Source: Schistosoma haematobium (lineage: Eukaryota > Platyhelminthes > Trematoda > Strigeidida > Schistosomatidae). From it: a DNA stretch of 64,000 nt. Where the stretch lies: contig NC_067197.1 of assembly GCF_000699445.3 (NCBI RefSeq), positions 8,128,152 through 8,192,151 on the forward strand, given 5' to 3'. Of this stretch, positions 35,228 to 46,644 are shown in pieces; within the stretch, counting starts at the first letter, position 1, and each line of letters starts with the position of its first letter. The translations under genes and the position numbers were made by a program. The notes under the pieces were generated by a model. The model was not told where the DNA came from and did no database searches. It was given only the letters and a program-made list of their open reading frames with translations.

Positions 35228-38200
35228 TTACTTACACCTGTTACTCCTCGTGAAGGAGCATACGTCGCTCACCAGCATTCTCCATCCAACCCTGTCCTGG
35301 GCAATCCTTTCCAGCTCCTTCCAGTTGTAATTCATCCTTTTCATATCTGCTTCTATTATCCGACGTAATGTGTTCTTTGGCCTTCCTCTTTTCCGCTTCC
35401 CTTCAGGATTCCAAGTTAGAGCTTGCCTCGTGATGCAGTTTGACGATTTGCGTAATGTATATCCTATCCATTTCCATCGTCTTTTCCTAATTTCCTCTTC
35501 AGCTGGAAGTTGGTTTGTTCTCTCCCACAGAATGCTATTGCTGATGGTATCCGGCCAATGGATGTTGAGTATCTTGCGTAGACAGCTATTTATAAATACT
35601 TGTACTTTCTTGATTGTGGTTGTTGTAGTTCTCCAAGTTTCAGCTCCACACAGTAGAATTGCCTTGACGTTCGTATTGAAGATTCTCACTTTGATATTGG
35701 TTGAAAGTTGTTTTGAGTTCCATATGTTCTTCAATTGTAGGAATGCGACCCTTGCTTTGCCAATCCTCGCCTTTACGTCTGCATCTGAACCTCCATGTCT
35801 ATCGACGATGCTTCCCAGATATGTGAAGGATTCTACATCTTCCAGAGTTTCGCCATCAAGGGTGATTGGATTGCTGTTCTCCGCTTTGAATTTGAGGACC
35901 TTGGTTTTCCCTTTGTGTATGCTGAGGCCTACTGATGCAGAGACTCCTGCTACATTGGCTGTCTTTATCTGAATCTGTTCACGTGTACGTGATAGGAGGG
36001 CTAGGTCATCTGCGAAGTCCAGATCGTCTAATTGGTTCTGAGCTGTCCATTGTATTCCGTGTTTTCCTTCAGATGTCGAGGTCTTCATAATCCAGTCGAC
36101 CACCAGAAGAAAGAGGAAGGGAGAGAGTGAACAGCCTTGTCTGACTCCGGTCCTTACTTGGAATGCATCTGTCAGCTGTCCTCCATGCACGACTTTGCAC
36201 TGTAGTCCGTCGTATGAGTTCCGGATAATATTGACAATCTTCTCAGGAACTCCGTAGTGTCGAAGAAGTTTCCATAATGTCCTCCTATCTACACTGTCGA
36301 ATGCCTTTTCATAATCAATGAAGTTGATGTATAGTGACGAGTTCCACTCAACTGATTGTTCGACGATGATCCGTAGTGTTGCAATTTGGTCTGTGCACGA
36401 CCGATCCTTTCGGAATCCAGCTTGTTGATCTCGAAGTTGGGCATCTACTGCATCCTTCATCCGGTTCAGCAACACCCTGTTGAAGACCTTCCCTGGTATT
36501 GACAGTAGTGTAATGCCTCTGTAGTTTTCACATTTGCTCAGATCTCCTTTCTTTGGAATCTTGATGAGGTGTCCTTCTTTCCAGTCCATCGGCACTTGTT
36601 CCTCCTCCCAAATCTTTTTGAATAGAGGGTAAAGCATGCTTGTGGTTACTTCGACGTCTGATTTCAGTGCTTCAGCTGGTATGTTGTCGGGTCCTGCTGC
36701 TTTCCCGTTCTTGATTTGTCTGACGGCCATTCTAATTTCTTCCGTCGTTGGTGGGTTGACATCTATAGGAAGATCTGTGTGTGCTGCTTCGATGTTCGGT
36801 GGATTCATTGGAGCCGGCCTATTCAGGAGTTCCTCGAAGTATTCTACCCATCTGTTTCGCTGTTGTTGAATTTCAGTGATTGGCTTGCCTTCTTTGTCTT
36901 TGACCGGCCTCTCTGGTTTACTGTATTTCCCTGATAGTTTCTTCGTTGTATCGTAGAGCTGTTTCATATTTCCTTCTCTAGCAGCTTTTTCTGCCGTCGT
37001 TGCTAATTCTTCTACGTATTTCTTCCTGTCGGCTCTAATGCTCCTCTTCACTTGCTTGTTTGCTTCTATGTATTCAGCTTGTGCTTGGACTTTCTCTGCT
37101 CGTGTTCGGCTGTTGTTAATTGCTGTCTTCTTGTTCTTCCTTTCTTTGATCTTGTCCAATGTTTCTATAGAGATCCATTCCTTATGATGGTGTTTCTTTA
37201 GGCCCAGAACCTCTTGACACGTTGAAGTCAATGTTTCTTTGATGCCTTTCCAGTTGTCCTCCATGGTGGTTTCTTCTTCCTTCAGTAGATCTTGAAAGAC
37301 TTGGAATCTGTTGTTGAGAGCTATCTTGAATTCATTGAGTTTGTCAGTATCTCGAAGGAAGGCTGTATTGAACCTTTGTATTGCTGTTTGTCCACTTGTC
37401 CAGTTCTTTTTTAGCTTCAGTTTTAAATTGGCTACAACTAGGTGGTGATCTGAAGCTACGTCAGCTCCTCTCCTGGTTCTCACATCTTCCATTGTCCTTC
37501 GGAATTTTTTTTTGATGCAAATATGGTCTATTTGGTTCTCTGTAGTGTGGTCCGGTAAGATCCATGTAGCCTTGTGTATACGTTTGTGTGGAAATATTGT
37601 GCCTCCTATGACTAATTTGTTGAATGCACACAAATTTGCAAATCTTTCTCCATTTTCGTTCCTCTCTCCCAGTCCATGTCGTCCCATAATATCTTCATAT
37701 CCAGTGTTGTCTATTCCGACCTTGGCATTTAGATCTCCCATCAGAATGGTGAGGTCCTTTCTTGAGCATTTCTCTATGATTGACTGCAGCCGCTCGTAGA
37801 ATTGATCTTTAATGTCGTCGTTGCTATCATTGGTGGGTGCATAACATTGGATAATATTCATTAAGATCCCCTCCTTATTTGTTTTGAATGATGCTTTGAT
37901 GATTCTGGATCCGTGGGATTCCCATCCTACAAGTGCATTTCGTGCTACTTTGGACAGCATTAGAGCAACTCCCTGAGTGTGTGGAGCATTTTCCTCTTCG
38001 TGACCGGAGTATAGCAGCATCTCTCCCGTAGCTAGCCTTTTCTGTCCAGCTTGAGTCCAGTGAGTTTCGCTGATTCCCAGTACTGCCAAGTTGTTTCTCC
38101 TCATTTCCGTTGCTATTTGGCTGGTCTTCCCGGTTTCCCACATTGTTCTAACGTTCCATGTACCTATAAATATTTTTGCTCTAGTTGTTAGAAGGGGCAT

Positions 38201-38248
38201 CGGCCTCGTGGCTTCCGAAGGAATTCGGCTTTCACCATGAAGCGTCAT
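35228..38248 (-). CDS. RTE-type endonuclease/reverse transcriptase polyprotein
   Basis: The 1006-residue protein nicks target DNA and copies the element RNA onto it. An apurinic-type endonuclease occupies residues 25-280: GTWNVRTM (29-36), E61 in SETHW, GDLNAK (171-176), D241 and the SDHH motif (266-269) are all present. A lysine/arginine-rich linker follows. The reverse transcriptase spans about 500-830 with YRGI (576-579), QAGFR (609-613), catalytic D645 in [17 protein letters not shown] (703-710) and FADD (745-748). The C-terminus (870-1006) holds the RTE-typical tail with W899, RGRPK (954-958) and scattered cysteines. All catalytic residues expected are intact and there is no frameshift. 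The TAA stop lies inside the tandem-repeat tail, so there is almost no 3' UTR. The ATG at 38248 is the first in frame and gives a normal family length. Many ORFs on the plus strand here are shadows. Confidence 0.92.
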   Translation of the reverse strand: MTLHGESRIPSEATRPMPLLTTRAKIFIGTWNVRTMWETGKTSQIATEMRRNNLAVLGISETHWTQAGQKRLATGEMLLYSGHEEENAPHTQGVALMLSKVARNALVGWESHGSRIIKASFKTNKEGILMNIIQCYAPTNDSNDDIKDQFYERLQSIIEKCSRKDLTILMGDLNAKVGIDNTGYEDIMGRHGLGERNENGERFANLCAFNKLVIGGTIFPHKRIHKATWILPDHTTENQIDHICIKKKFRRTMEDVRTRRGADVASDHHLVVANLKLKLKKNWTSGQTAIQRFNTAFLRDTDKLNEFKIALNNRFQVFQDLLKEEETTMEDNWKGIKETLTSTCQEVLGLKKHHHKEWISIETLDKIKERKNKKTAINNSRTRAEKVQAQAEYIEANKQVKRSIRADRKKYVEELATTAEKAAREGNMKQLYDTTKKLSGKYSKPERPVKDKEGKPITEIQQQRNRWVEYFEELLNRPAPMNPPNIEAAHTDLPIDVNPPTTEEIRMAVRQIKNGKAAGPDNIPAEALKSDVEVTTSMLYPLFKKIWEEEQVPMDWKEGHLIKIPKKGDLSKCENYRGITLLSIPGKVFNRVLLNRMKDAVDAQLRDQQAGFRKDRSCTDQIATLRIIVEQSVEWNSSLYINFIDYEKAFDSVDRRTLWKLLRHYGVPEKIVNIIRNSYDGLQCKVVHGGQLTDAFQVRTGVRQGCSLSPFLFLLVVDWIMKTSTSEGKHGIQWTAQNQLDDLDFADDLALLSRTREQIQIKTANVAGVSASVGLSIHKGKTKVLKFKAENSNPITLDGETLEDVESFTYLGSIVDRHGGSDADVKARIGKARVAFLQLKNIWNSKQLSTNIKVRIFNTNVKAILLCGAETWRTTTTTIKKVQVFINSCLRKILNIHWPDTISNSILWERTNQLPAEEEIRKRRWKWIGYTLRKSSNCITRQALTWNPEGKRKRGRPKNTLRRIIEADMKRMNYNWKELERIAQDRVGWRMLVSDVCSFTRSNRCK

Positions 38249-38435
38249 AATTCTTCTAAATGAAGACCTTCTAACTCTCAGGGCAGAGTTAAAATGGTTT
38301 GAATTATTTTTTCTGGTAAGCGTTTTTTAGCGAGTTAGTTTTCTACGGGATGGGGACGCTAACCCCATGCCCAACCCTCCTCCTTTACCCGGGCTTGGGA
38401 CCGGCAGTAACTCTAGAAGAGCTACAGGCGGAGTT
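38249..38435 (-). promoter_or_regulatory. RTE 5' UTR, structured
   Basis: On the minus strand it starts AACTCCGCCTG. Several hairpins can be drawn, the clearest being ATGGGG/CCCCAT with GTTAGCG in the loop. That loop can pair with a downstream CGCTAA, forming a possible pseudoknot. Copies of the same region occur at 41806, 57520 and 61890. RTE elements in other animals can carry HDV-like self-cleaving ribozymes at this position; I could not fit the full HDV fold here. Confidence 0.5.
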
Positions 38436-38561
38436 AAACTTGAGAATAGGTCGGCGATAACGTTATAGGCGTTGAAAACAGAACACTTGATAAATTTCAA
38501 TAGGATCAAAACACTTCAGAAAGGTTTTAGTGCGCATATAGCAAAATTGACATTAGATGCG

Positions 38562-38616
<55 letters not shown>
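38562..38616. repeat. (TA)n microsatellite
   Basis: About 27 TA dinucleotides without interruption. It directly precedes a copy of the palindrome arm repeat (38617-38670). Confidence 0.9.
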
Positions 38617-38618
<2 letters not shown>

Positions 38619-38699
38619 TTCGCTGAACGAAATGTTGGAATTATTTCACATATAGTTCTCACATATAACATACCAGATAGTCATAGACTGTTAGATCTT

Positions 38700-38985
38700 G
38701 AGGTGATGAAGAAGATTTATAGCTCAGATGGATGATTTTGATGAAGTTTTGTTCTCTGAACTGAATAGTTTAGTCATGGAGCTTTCATTATTCTTTTGAA
38801 CGACATCATCAGTACAAACTTCAAGTAGAGGTGAAGTGTTCTGTCAACAGGATAAGCTGTGATCTATATATTGGAAAAATTCAAACAATTCACTTCTACA
38901 TGAAGTTTGTACTAATGATATTGTTCAGAAGAATGATGAAAGCTCCATTTAGTTCAAAGAACAAAACTTTATCAAAAACTCTTAA
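38700..38985. repeat. Fold-back element copy 1
   Basis: The left arm (about 38735-38845) and right arm (about 38885-38975) are imperfect inverted repeats sharing GGAGCTTTCAT and AAACTTCA blocks. This is the family whose longest member is at 62609-63029. The unpaired spacer is only about 40 bp. Confidence 0.65.
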
Positions 38986-39850
38986 ATCTCTCATTAAACC
39001 TGTTACCAACTAAGAGCTAAAGTACTCAAATATTCACTTTACTATACTTATCAATTACAAATGATTAAACATTTTCTGCAAAAAGATATTTATATTTCGT
39101 GCTATGCAATAAATGCATAATTCTTTTATTCTATTTTTTTTTTGTCTTGGTAACTATTATTCACTGTCGTCTGTACTTTCTATCAGATATTATGTGTGTT
39201 ATTACACTACAATGAGAATCATGTTCAATCTATCTGAACTGATTAACGGGACAAGTTGTGTTTTATTTTTTTTTGTTTGGAGAAAATTTTGTTTGTTTGT
39301 TGTGAATTGTGGTTGATTTTCTCTTTTTTTTCGGTTTCTGTTTTTCTTTTAAATTAATTTATTATTACTACATCATCATCATCATCATCATTAGATTATA
39401 ATTTTAAGCTGGATTTTATTCCCTTATATAGAGTTTCCGATCATTTATCCTGTACTACATGTGTACATAGACTGATGTATGTATCTCTAAAATATGGATT
39501 AGGATTAAATACAGTACGCTGAATTTGAAATCGGTAAAGAATGTTAAATGTAATGTGTGTGAGAGTGTGTAACTGTGTGTGTGTGTGACTGTGTTTAGGT
39601 ATGTATGTGTGATATCTGATATTTACGAATAAGAGGAAACATGATAAGATAGAACATGAATCTTATTATTAGACAATCAATAACGACTGAGCTTATCTAA
39701 TAGTGTATTCAATATTCAATAAAATTTATTATAACCATCACTTTTGGCAGCTTTTTCATACATTTTCAGAAACGATTTCGCTTTAAGACTTACATTTCAA
39801 TAGATTTGTGTATATCCATCGATACATATTGAATGTACCAGACTAAAATG
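38986..39850. other. Simple-sequence-rich stretch, no gene
   Basis: Contains poly-T runs near 39128 and 39330, a (CAT)n run at 39372-39390 and GT-rich runs at 39555-39600. No ORF with recognisable content. Confidence 0.5.
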
Positions 39851-39851
39851 T

Positions 39852-40085
39852 TTCTGAGATGGTGGAGAAGATTTGTAGCTCATGTGAATGATTTTGATGG
39901 AGTTTTGTTCTCAGAGCTGGATGGTACAATCAAAACAAAGAAGTAAACAATGACAGGTTGTAAACCACATGTGGAGAAATTCGTACACTTCACTTCTACC
40001 TGAAGTTTGTGCTGACGATGTCATACAGAAGAACTATGAAAGCTCCACGACCAAACCATCCAGCTCAGAGAACAAAATCCAATTT
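39852..40085. repeat. Fold-back element copy 2, deleted left arm
   Basis: The outer left arm (39856-39928) and complete right arm (39950-40080) of the fold-back family are present; the inner left arm is missing. Left end and right end still pair (GAGTTTTGTTCTCAGAGCTGGATG against CATCCAGCTCAGAGAACAAAAT at the other end). Confidence 0.6.
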
Positions 40086-40725
40086 AATATGTTTCTATTA
40101 GACAGTCGCAAATAACTGAAGATGCTTGAAGGGTAATATGCAGTGAAAATTACATGTCCATATCCAGAACACTATCAGAACTAAGCATAAACTAGGCTAC
40201 TAGCAAACCCTTCAATACATATTTAAAATGTTCATTTGGTTTTGAATTATACAGTTTTTAGTAATTACAATAAGAATTCGCATGAATTAAACACTGATTA
40301 TTAACTAATGAAGTTTGTTTATTACATATGATTGTTCGTATTCTGTGAAACAATGTCAGCATCAGTTTTATTGACTCAGTATTCGGTTCACTGTGCTATT
40401 CAGCAGTATTCCACGGAGGTGAGTCATGTGTTAATCTGCACTCGTCAGTTGGGAGGAGCTTTGGTCATATGGGAATTGATTATCTCTATGAAATCCAAAC
40501 CTGCGTCACATAGCTTTACAATTTCCGACGTTCATACGAACCTATTAAGCCGAAACCCCATGTGCAGTTAGATCAAAACATTTGAATCAAATGATCACTG
40601 TGCAATAACCAACATCATATTTGTTCATTGCGTGTTATGTTATTCCATTATCGTTGCTGTTGATCATTTTTCTCATTTCTTATAATCTAATCAACGTTCG
40701 TAGTTTAATGCCAAACATCGAGATA
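40086..40725. other. No gene seen
   Basis: AT-rich; short ORFs only, without family resemblance. Confidence 0.45.
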
Positions 40726-40728
40726 ATA

Positions 40729-40911
40729 CAGTGTTTGGAGTTAATCGACAGGGAACCCTGGACCAGGGTTTCGTGTAATTTGACACTCGTCAGCAAGGTG
40801 CACCTGTACTCTTGAGGGAACCGGTTCTCCCTGACGGATTCGATTCCGTGTCACCTAACTTCACAGTCAGAGACTTTACCACTGGGCTATACGGGCCGCG
40901 ACTGACCAGAT
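40729..40911 (-). repeat. Hammerhead SINE family C, minus copy with tRNA-like head
   Basis: Read on the minus strand, the 5' end carries a tRNA-like A box (TAGCCCAGTGG, 40879-40889) and B box (GGAATCGAATCC, 40836-40847), followed by a hammerhead ribozyme (40749-40806). RNA polymerase III transcription is therefore plausible. The 3' half of the family consensus is missing here, but appears in opposite orientation immediately to the right (40912-41112). Confidence 0.75.
40749..40806 (-). ncRNA. Complete type I hammerhead ribozyme, family C
   Basis: Minus strand: CTGACGA, stem II GTGT-CAAATT-ACAC (four pairs), GAAA, two-pair stem III with loop CCTG, cleavage triplet GTC, then CAGGG closing stem I against CCTTG (one G-T pair). 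All invariant core bases are present. Relative to other family C copies (GTGC/GCAC) the last stem II pair has changed on both strands to GTGT/ACAC, a compensatory change. This is the best hammerhead in the window. Confidence 0.8.
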
Positions 40912-41112
40912 CTAGTGCCAAGTAGCACGTAACCCGGGCCCAGGGTTTCCTGTTGACTACCTCCAACAACCATCTCATCTCAACATGGTGCACGCAATGT
41001 CGAGTCACCTAGACTAGTGGCCATATTTCAACTTGATCGATAGCATTCAATCTACACCAAGAAGGACCCGACACACATGACATTGATCACCACCTAGTGA
41101 TCAATCAATTGT
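40912..41112 (+). repeat. Hammerhead SINE family C, plus-oriented 3' half
   Basis: Matches 44880-45070 closely through to a common end near TGATCAATCAATT. The ribozyme is incomplete: CUGAnGA is missing and GAAA has become GTAA. Together with 40729-40911 it forms a head-to-head pair. Confidence 0.65.
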
Positions 41113-41454
41113 GAATGTCAAACACCGTTTAAACATTCAAATAAACACCAAACTATCAAGATATATTAATATGTAACTGAAAAGTTCCCGAGAGAATGAA
41201 TTGCGAGAATTCATTAGTATAATACTGTAGTATATTTTATTATCAATGATTTGCTTGAGTTAACTATTTACCACTTAAATAAAGTGATAAGAACAAGATT
41301 CACTGAATGACATGAATTCATTATATTTCAATGCTTCTCACCAGATGCAGATGGTTCAAAGTTGCAATTTTTAATATTATTAAAGATGTTTTTCAATATC
41401 ATAATCAATGAAGTTTAGTTGGAAATGATATAAGAGACAACAACTTTATTTAAG
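41113..41454. other. No gene seen
   Basis: AT-rich, no supported feature. Confidence 0.45.
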
Positions 41455-41575
41455 ACATTATCGAGTCAATCCGCACAGGATAAACATATACCAACAAAAG
41501 ACTGATCAATTACAGTCCTAAATAACAATGGGAAGATACAAGCAAACAATCCCAAGTGAATTAATATATAAGATT
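41455..41575 (+). repeat. SM-alpha-like (family B) 5' fragment
   Basis: Shares with 54225-54320 and 47970-48085 the blocks ATACCAACA..GACTGATCAATT, CAGTCCTAAATAACAATGG and AAGTGAATT. It stops before the tRNA-like and ribozyme parts. Confidence 0.6.
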
Positions 41576-41684
41576 GATCAGTATATCTGTGGTGAAAATG
41601 AAGTCATTTACAGAAGAGGTTAAAGTCACAAATGATAATGAATAAATACAAATTGTTAACAAATAGGTGGTTATCAAGGCACCT

Positions 41685-41935
41685 TACTTACTTACGCCTG
41701 TTACTCTTCGTGGAGGAGCATAGGCCGAGCATCAGCACTCGCCATCGAACCCTGTCCTGGGTAATGCCTTTCAGTTGTTATTCATCATTTTTATATCTGC
41801 TTCTATTTCCCGCCTGCAGCTCTTCCAGATTTACTGCTGGTCCTAAGCCCGGGTAGAGGAGGAGGGTCGGGCATGGGGTTAGCGACCACATCCCGTAGAA
41901 AACTAACTCGCTAAAACACGCTGATCAGAAAAAAT
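41685..41935. pseudogene. RTE remnant with inverted 5' end
   Basis: 41685-41805 corresponds to the 3' end of the RTE at 35225-35345 in the same minus orientation, including the TTACTTACTTAC tail. It is joined at about 41806 to the RTE 5' UTR in plus orientation, ending in CAGAAAAAAT near 41935. Nearly all of the coding region is missing. A 5' inversion during insertion (twin priming) would explain the layout. Confidence 0.7.
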
Positions 41936-42880
41936 CAAGGAAACTAATTGATATAAAATTTAAATTAACATTGCAAGCGAAATATTTTGGTTTAAGTTAT
42001 AAACTGCAAAAAAAAGTAGATAGAGTAACCAACAAATACTAAAATAGTTTAATTATCTTACCATGACAACAAAAGGTTAACCATAGTTTCTTTCTGTATA
42101 CAAATGTTAGATCGAAAGTGTTTGATGGTTACAGAGTAAAATTGGTATTTACTGCTCGTTAGTTATATTAAACTCTTCCATGATGTTCACCTTATGTTCA
42201 TTATTCATTTAATTCGTAGTGATCGCACTTGTGAAAACCTTTCAGATAGAATTTTTCAGGCAATATGTTAGAAAAACATTGTAGATATTCTTTTTTCAAT
42301 CCTTCCTATGTACTTGTCTACAGAGTGGAGTTTAATCTCCCTCCAACCTGAATTGTTTAGAAGAACAATGAAACCTTCACAATTAAGTAATCCTACTAAG
42401 AGAACGAACCTTCTCCAAATCATCTACCTGAAGTATGATGCTGCATTTTGAAAAAAACAAACATACAATAACATTTTACAATTTTTGTAATTAGTACCTA
42501 CTAATGTAGTATGCAAGTAGTTGAAAGTTATTCTCAAAATATTAATACTTCACATTTGTTACCGCAAAGGTTAACTTAATTAACAAATATCAATCAATTC
42601 TTGAGTAATTACATTTATTCAATATTATAATAGAGTAGAGAAACAATCACATCATTAAATGTTACTCTAGTCAATAAGTAGTCTATCTGATAGTAGTATA
42701 AGAGAGACAGAAAGAATTTTCAAATGTTATTTTTAGTTAAAGCAATCTATGGTTGCCTCTACTAGGGTTCTTATCTCAGATGAAGGATTGGAATATATGT
42801 ATTTACTGTACTATACCTTGTCATTTACTTATTAATTAGTCATTTATTTGTCCACGTTAACTAAGTGAAAGATGTAGTGG
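41936..42880. other. No gene seen
   Basis: AT-rich. A weak resemblance to the fold-back family at 42300-42430 is too degraded to call. Confidence 0.4.
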
Positions 42881-42884
42881 CTGT

Positions 42885-43280
42885 ACTTCGTACACCAATC
42901 ACCCTCGTAGCCGTTATCAGATAATCCTCAACGGTGTTTGAAATCAGAACGCAAAGAGAAGCAGCGACTACAGTTTTATTAGCAGATAACTCAGATCACA
43001 AAGCAGAGATGCAAATGAGTGAGTCAGCGAACCGAGGGTGTAGAGTGTGTAGGATTAAATGTACATGTATATATATATATATAGGGAAATGAATGGATCA
43101 TCGAGTCAATTAAGCAGTTAATAATAAAGCTAGCAGAATGAATATATGCGTAGGCGGTAAACAATGCTCAAGCATACATATTTCATACAAGCACAATAAT
43201 AATAAAGGTACAATAAGTTGTTATAGTATGGATGACTTTGTTCGCTAAATAATAAGTTAACAAAAGGGTTTAACTGAGTT
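42885..43280 (-). repeat. LTR-like dispersed repeat with (TA)n box
   Basis: In reverse complement it matches 47160-47410 in several blocks (AACTGTAGTCGCTGC, ATAACGGTTATCGAGGTG-like, a CCTACACG/CCTACGC block and a TATA-rich box, here TATATATATATATA at 43070-43082). Probably a solo LTR of another element; ends not fixed. Confidence 0.35.
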
Positions 43281-43748
43281 AAATGAGAACACACTCAATA
43301 GCATGTGAGTTGCTATAGTGATAAAGATCTTGATATTTATTGATTAATTGGATCGAGATCATGTATATATTATCATTTTGTAAATCTTCATCGTTGTTTC
43401 ACTACTTTCTACTGTTGTACAGTATTAATATACATTTGATAAAACGATAAAAGTTCTACTCATGATTCCCATCTATTAAAAGAATTTTTAGTATTAGGTA
43501 AGAATGGTTATATCAAAGTATCCATGTTGTTTGCAGTTTTGAAGATTTATTTGTAAAATTCAAAAAAATAAGATGTTTTCTTAGATTCTCTGATTACATA
43601 CTTTACAAGTAAAAGTAATGTTAACCTAGATACTTCAATATCACCAGTATTTGTAACTCTTAGATATATCTGTTTGAGTTTTTAAATGACTTAAGTAAGT
43701 TTGTAGATAGAACTTCTTAATAATTTCCAACAATTAGGCAAACCAAAT

Positions 43749-44230
43749 TGATATATCCCGATGAGAATTATGAATGGTAACTTTTGAGAATTATTATTTA
43801 TGAACAAATATCATACGTATATTCTTAATGTATAATTATTCAGTAACTAGATGGTGTATATCTATACTTCTCATATTACAAGCTTTATTTTGATCTATAG
43901 ACTATTATTATACGATTTACTAGTCTTAAATTATACTCAGTTTATTGATTATAGTCTCCCACATTCACAGCCACTTTTGGCTAGATCTTGTACAAATGTT
44001 ATTTTCTATTTATGGTGTGATGTGATCTGTTCGGTTTGTATATAAACCCAGTATGTTTGAAATGCATGATTCATATCACGGAGGCTGAGAATAGTGTTCT
44101 GGACTCAACAGACAGGGCTAGGCAGCAAGAAGGACTGGTAAGGAGTTTAGACTGCTAGTACTGGTTTATGAGTCACTGGTCCTGTCATTACGTTGTATAT
44201 TAATAGGGCATAAGGTCACAAGTTATAACA
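43749..44230 (+). mobile_element. Solo LTR related to the array LTR
   Basis: Starts TGATATATCC and ends GTTATAACA. The central part aligns with the array LTR: the AAGCTTTATTTTGA block, CCCACATTCACAGCCACTTT and a TATATAAA box. No internal region follows. Flanks CAAAT (left) and CAGAT (right) look like a target duplication with one substitution. Diverged, hence older than the array units. Confidence 0.8.
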
Positions 44231-44690
44231 CAGATTCAGAACTATTTACTAATTACCTACAACCAGTGACAATAGCATAGACATCGATTGATAGCAGTTA
44301 TTTACTTATTGATTGTTCTATGGTAGTTGAGAGACAATCCAAAAACATAGATTTCATATTTACAGGCTAAAATCATTCTAAACTTTAAAGAAATGCATGA
44401 TAATTCCATACTTGATCAACACAAAATATCCTTACACCATAAAACTAGTTATAATTTCTCAATATAATAATGGTCACTCTCAGTTTTGGTGAACACATCA
44501 TTTGTGATTGTTTTGCTTAAGTCGAATTAATCATAACATTTATGATCGTGATCGATTTAAAATGCTGATAATTACTGATATGCACGCAAGTCAATAAATG
44601 AACCTTAATGTTAATCCTGATTTATAAATGACCTAAGAAATCCAAATTAGATAATCATTAATGTTTTAAACGAATTTGAATCATGTTTGT
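44231..44690. other. No gene seen
   Basis: AT-rich, no supported feature. Confidence 0.45.
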
Positions 44691-44835
44691 AGGTAAGTTT
44701 ACTTGGATCTTCCGATTGATGTTTAAAACTGCAATCGATCAGTCTCTTATTGACATATGTGCATAATGTGCGTATTGCCTCGATATTGCCTTAATTCACA
44801 AGCATTATTAGCAAAGATGGATGATGGCTAGTACG
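44690..44835 (-). repeat. SM-alpha-like (family B) fragment
   Basis: Minus-oriented 5' part of family B (CTGCAATCGATCAGTCTCTTATTG block), joined to a CAAAGATGG end fragment. No ribozyme core remains. Confidence 0.5.
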
Positions 44836-45070
44836 GGATTAAATCCGTCAGAGAGCTTCAGTTCCATCACGACTACAGGTAGCACGAAACTTAGGCCCAG
44901 GGTCTCCTGCTGACTACCTCCAACAACCATCTCATCTCAACATAGTTCATGCAATGTCGAGTCACCTACACTAGTGGCCACATTGCACCTTGGTCGATAG
45001 CTTTCAATCCACACTAAGAAGGACCCGACACACATGACATTGATCACCACCTAATGATCAATCAATTCTA
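44836..45070 (+). repeat. Hammerhead SINE family C copy with ribozyme deletion
   Basis: The B-box region and the full 3' half are present, but the 5' half of the ribozyme has been deleted between CTACAGGTA and GCACGAAAC, removing CUGAnGA. The 3' half matches 40930-41105 almost base for base. An imperfect (ACT)n-like stretch follows at 45075-45145. Confidence 0.65.
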
Positions 45071-45145
45071 ACTACTATAACAACAACAACTACTACAACT
45101 ACTAATACTACTACTAATAATAAAAGTATTAATAAAAATATTAAT

Positions 45146-45705
45146 AATATGAAACCTCCTGAAACTCTCGAAACATTGATCAGTTTGTTGATTTAACTAA
45201 CTTTTCCAAGTCTTTATTTATATGTTACAATCACTAGCTAAGTATCTAATGTACTGAATCCCACTGTGATATATTCTTAATTAACAAAAATATCACAATA
45301 AACATGAATATTTTCTCATTTTACCCGTTTGATAAAATAGACAGTTGATTAACTAAATGACAATACAAATCTATCCACTTATCTACAAAATAATCACGCA
45401 ACTAATTATGTAATATTGACGGTCTCTTTAAACGAGTTGCGGTAGGGCAATTGATTTTTTTTCGCTTCAAGTTTCACTTTTTCAATCAACTGTGCAATAT
45501 GTTTTGTAAAATTAATTACAGATTGATTATGGTGGTCTATATGGTGAATTCCTACTTCAAAAAAAAACAAAATAACATAGTTGTTACATGGATTCCAGTA
45601 TCGAAAAAGTTTTGTAAAATTTATTTGTACTATTTTAGATTGAATTAGTACATTTAGTATTATGTTTGAAGCGTTAATCAATATCAAGTGATAGATTTAT
45701 CAATG
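45146..45705. other. No gene seen
   Basis: AT-rich; a 93-codon minus-strand ORF at 45406-45687 has no recognisable content and is probably chance. Confidence 0.4.
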
Positions 45706-45710
45706 AAAAT

Positions 45711-46625
45711 TACTTACTTACACCTGTTACTCCAAATGGAGCATAGGCCACCGACCAGCATTCTTCAACAAACTCTGTCCGCAGCCTTCCTTTCTAGTTC
45801 TATCCAACGTTTGTTCATTCTTCTCATATCTGTCTCCATTTCTTGGTGTAATGTGTTCTTTGGTCTTCCTCTCCTCCTTTGGCCTTGAAGATTCCATGTG
45901 AGGGCTTGCGTTGTGACGCAGTTCGGTGCTTTCCTCAATGTGTGTCCTATACACTTCCAGTGCTTCTTCCTGATTTCTTCATCCTCTGGAATCTGGTTTG
46001 TTCTCTCCCACAGTTGGTTGTTGCTAATAGTGTCTGTCCAATGGATCTGAAGTATTTTGCGTAGACAGCTGTTAATAAACACCTGTAACTTCTGGATGAT
46101 GGCTTTCGTAGTTCTTCACGTTTCCACCCTATTAAGTAGAACTGTCTTGACATTTATATTGAAAATCCTGACTTTGGTGTTGGTTGACAGCTGTTTTGAG
46201 TTCCAGATGTTTTTCAGTTTTAGATATGCTGCTTTTTCTTTGCCGATCCACGCCTTCACATCTGCACCAGATCCACTGTGTCCATCAATGATGCTGCCAA
46301 AATATGTGAAGGTTTTTACATCTTCCAAATCTTCTCTGTCAATTGTGATTCGCTTGGTGCATGCTGTGTTGTATCGGAGAATCTTGCTTTTCCCTTTGTG
46401 TATGTTGAGACCTACTGCTACTGAGGCTGCTGCTACACTGTTCGTCTTCTCCTGCATTTGTTGTTGCGTGTGCGATAGAAGAGCCAGATCATCTGAGAAG
46501 TCTAGATCGTACAGCTGCATTCTAGCTGTCTACTCTACCCCATGTTTCCCCTACCCAGAATTTGACGTTTTCATAATCCAGTCGATCATCAGGAGAAAGA
46601 GGAAGAGTAAGAGTAAGCAGTCTTG
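45711..46625 (-). pseudogene. RTE retrotransposon 3' fragment, second subfamily
   Basis: Minus strand, 5' truncated in the reverse transcriptase and ending in the TTACTTACTTACACCTGTTACTC tail region. Pieces of the reading frame survive at 46116-46520 (includes FSDD where the intact copy has FADD, and the IHKGK, TYFGSI and ADVKAWIGK blocks) and 45765-46082 ([19 protein letters not shown]). A stop and a frame disturbance separate them near 46085-46115. Differs from the full-length copy at many positions and shares wording with 60945-61420. Confidence 0.85.
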
Positions 46626-46644
46626 CTTAACATCAATGAAAATA

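Larger units (their letters stand above)
35214..38435 (-). mobile_element. Full-length RTE-clade non-LTR retrotransposon (SR2-like) with 12-bp target duplication
   Basis: AAACTTGAGAAT occurs at 35202-35213 and again at 38436-38447, directly flanking the element: a target-site duplication left by target-primed reverse transcription. On the minus strand the order is about 190 bp of 5' UTR, a single 1006-codon ORF and a tail of GTAAGTAAAA-type repeats. The 3.2-kb length, single ORF and short tandem-repeat tail are typical of the RTE clade. Intact ORF and perfect duplication point to a recent insertion. Confidence 0.9.

Noticed and set aside
35370..35972. 200-codon plus-strand ORF
   Set aside because: Antisense shadow of the RTE reverse transcriptase ORF.
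38249..38435. HDV-like ribozyme in the RTE 5' UTR as a firm call
   Set aside because: Hairpins and a possible pseudoknot exist, but I could not assemble the five-helix double pseudoknot with its catalytic C, so it stays a suggestion.
40836..40911. A true tRNA gene
   Set aside because: A and B boxes are present, but no complete cloverleaf forms and the sequence continues into a ribozyme SINE; it is a tRNA-derived SINE head.
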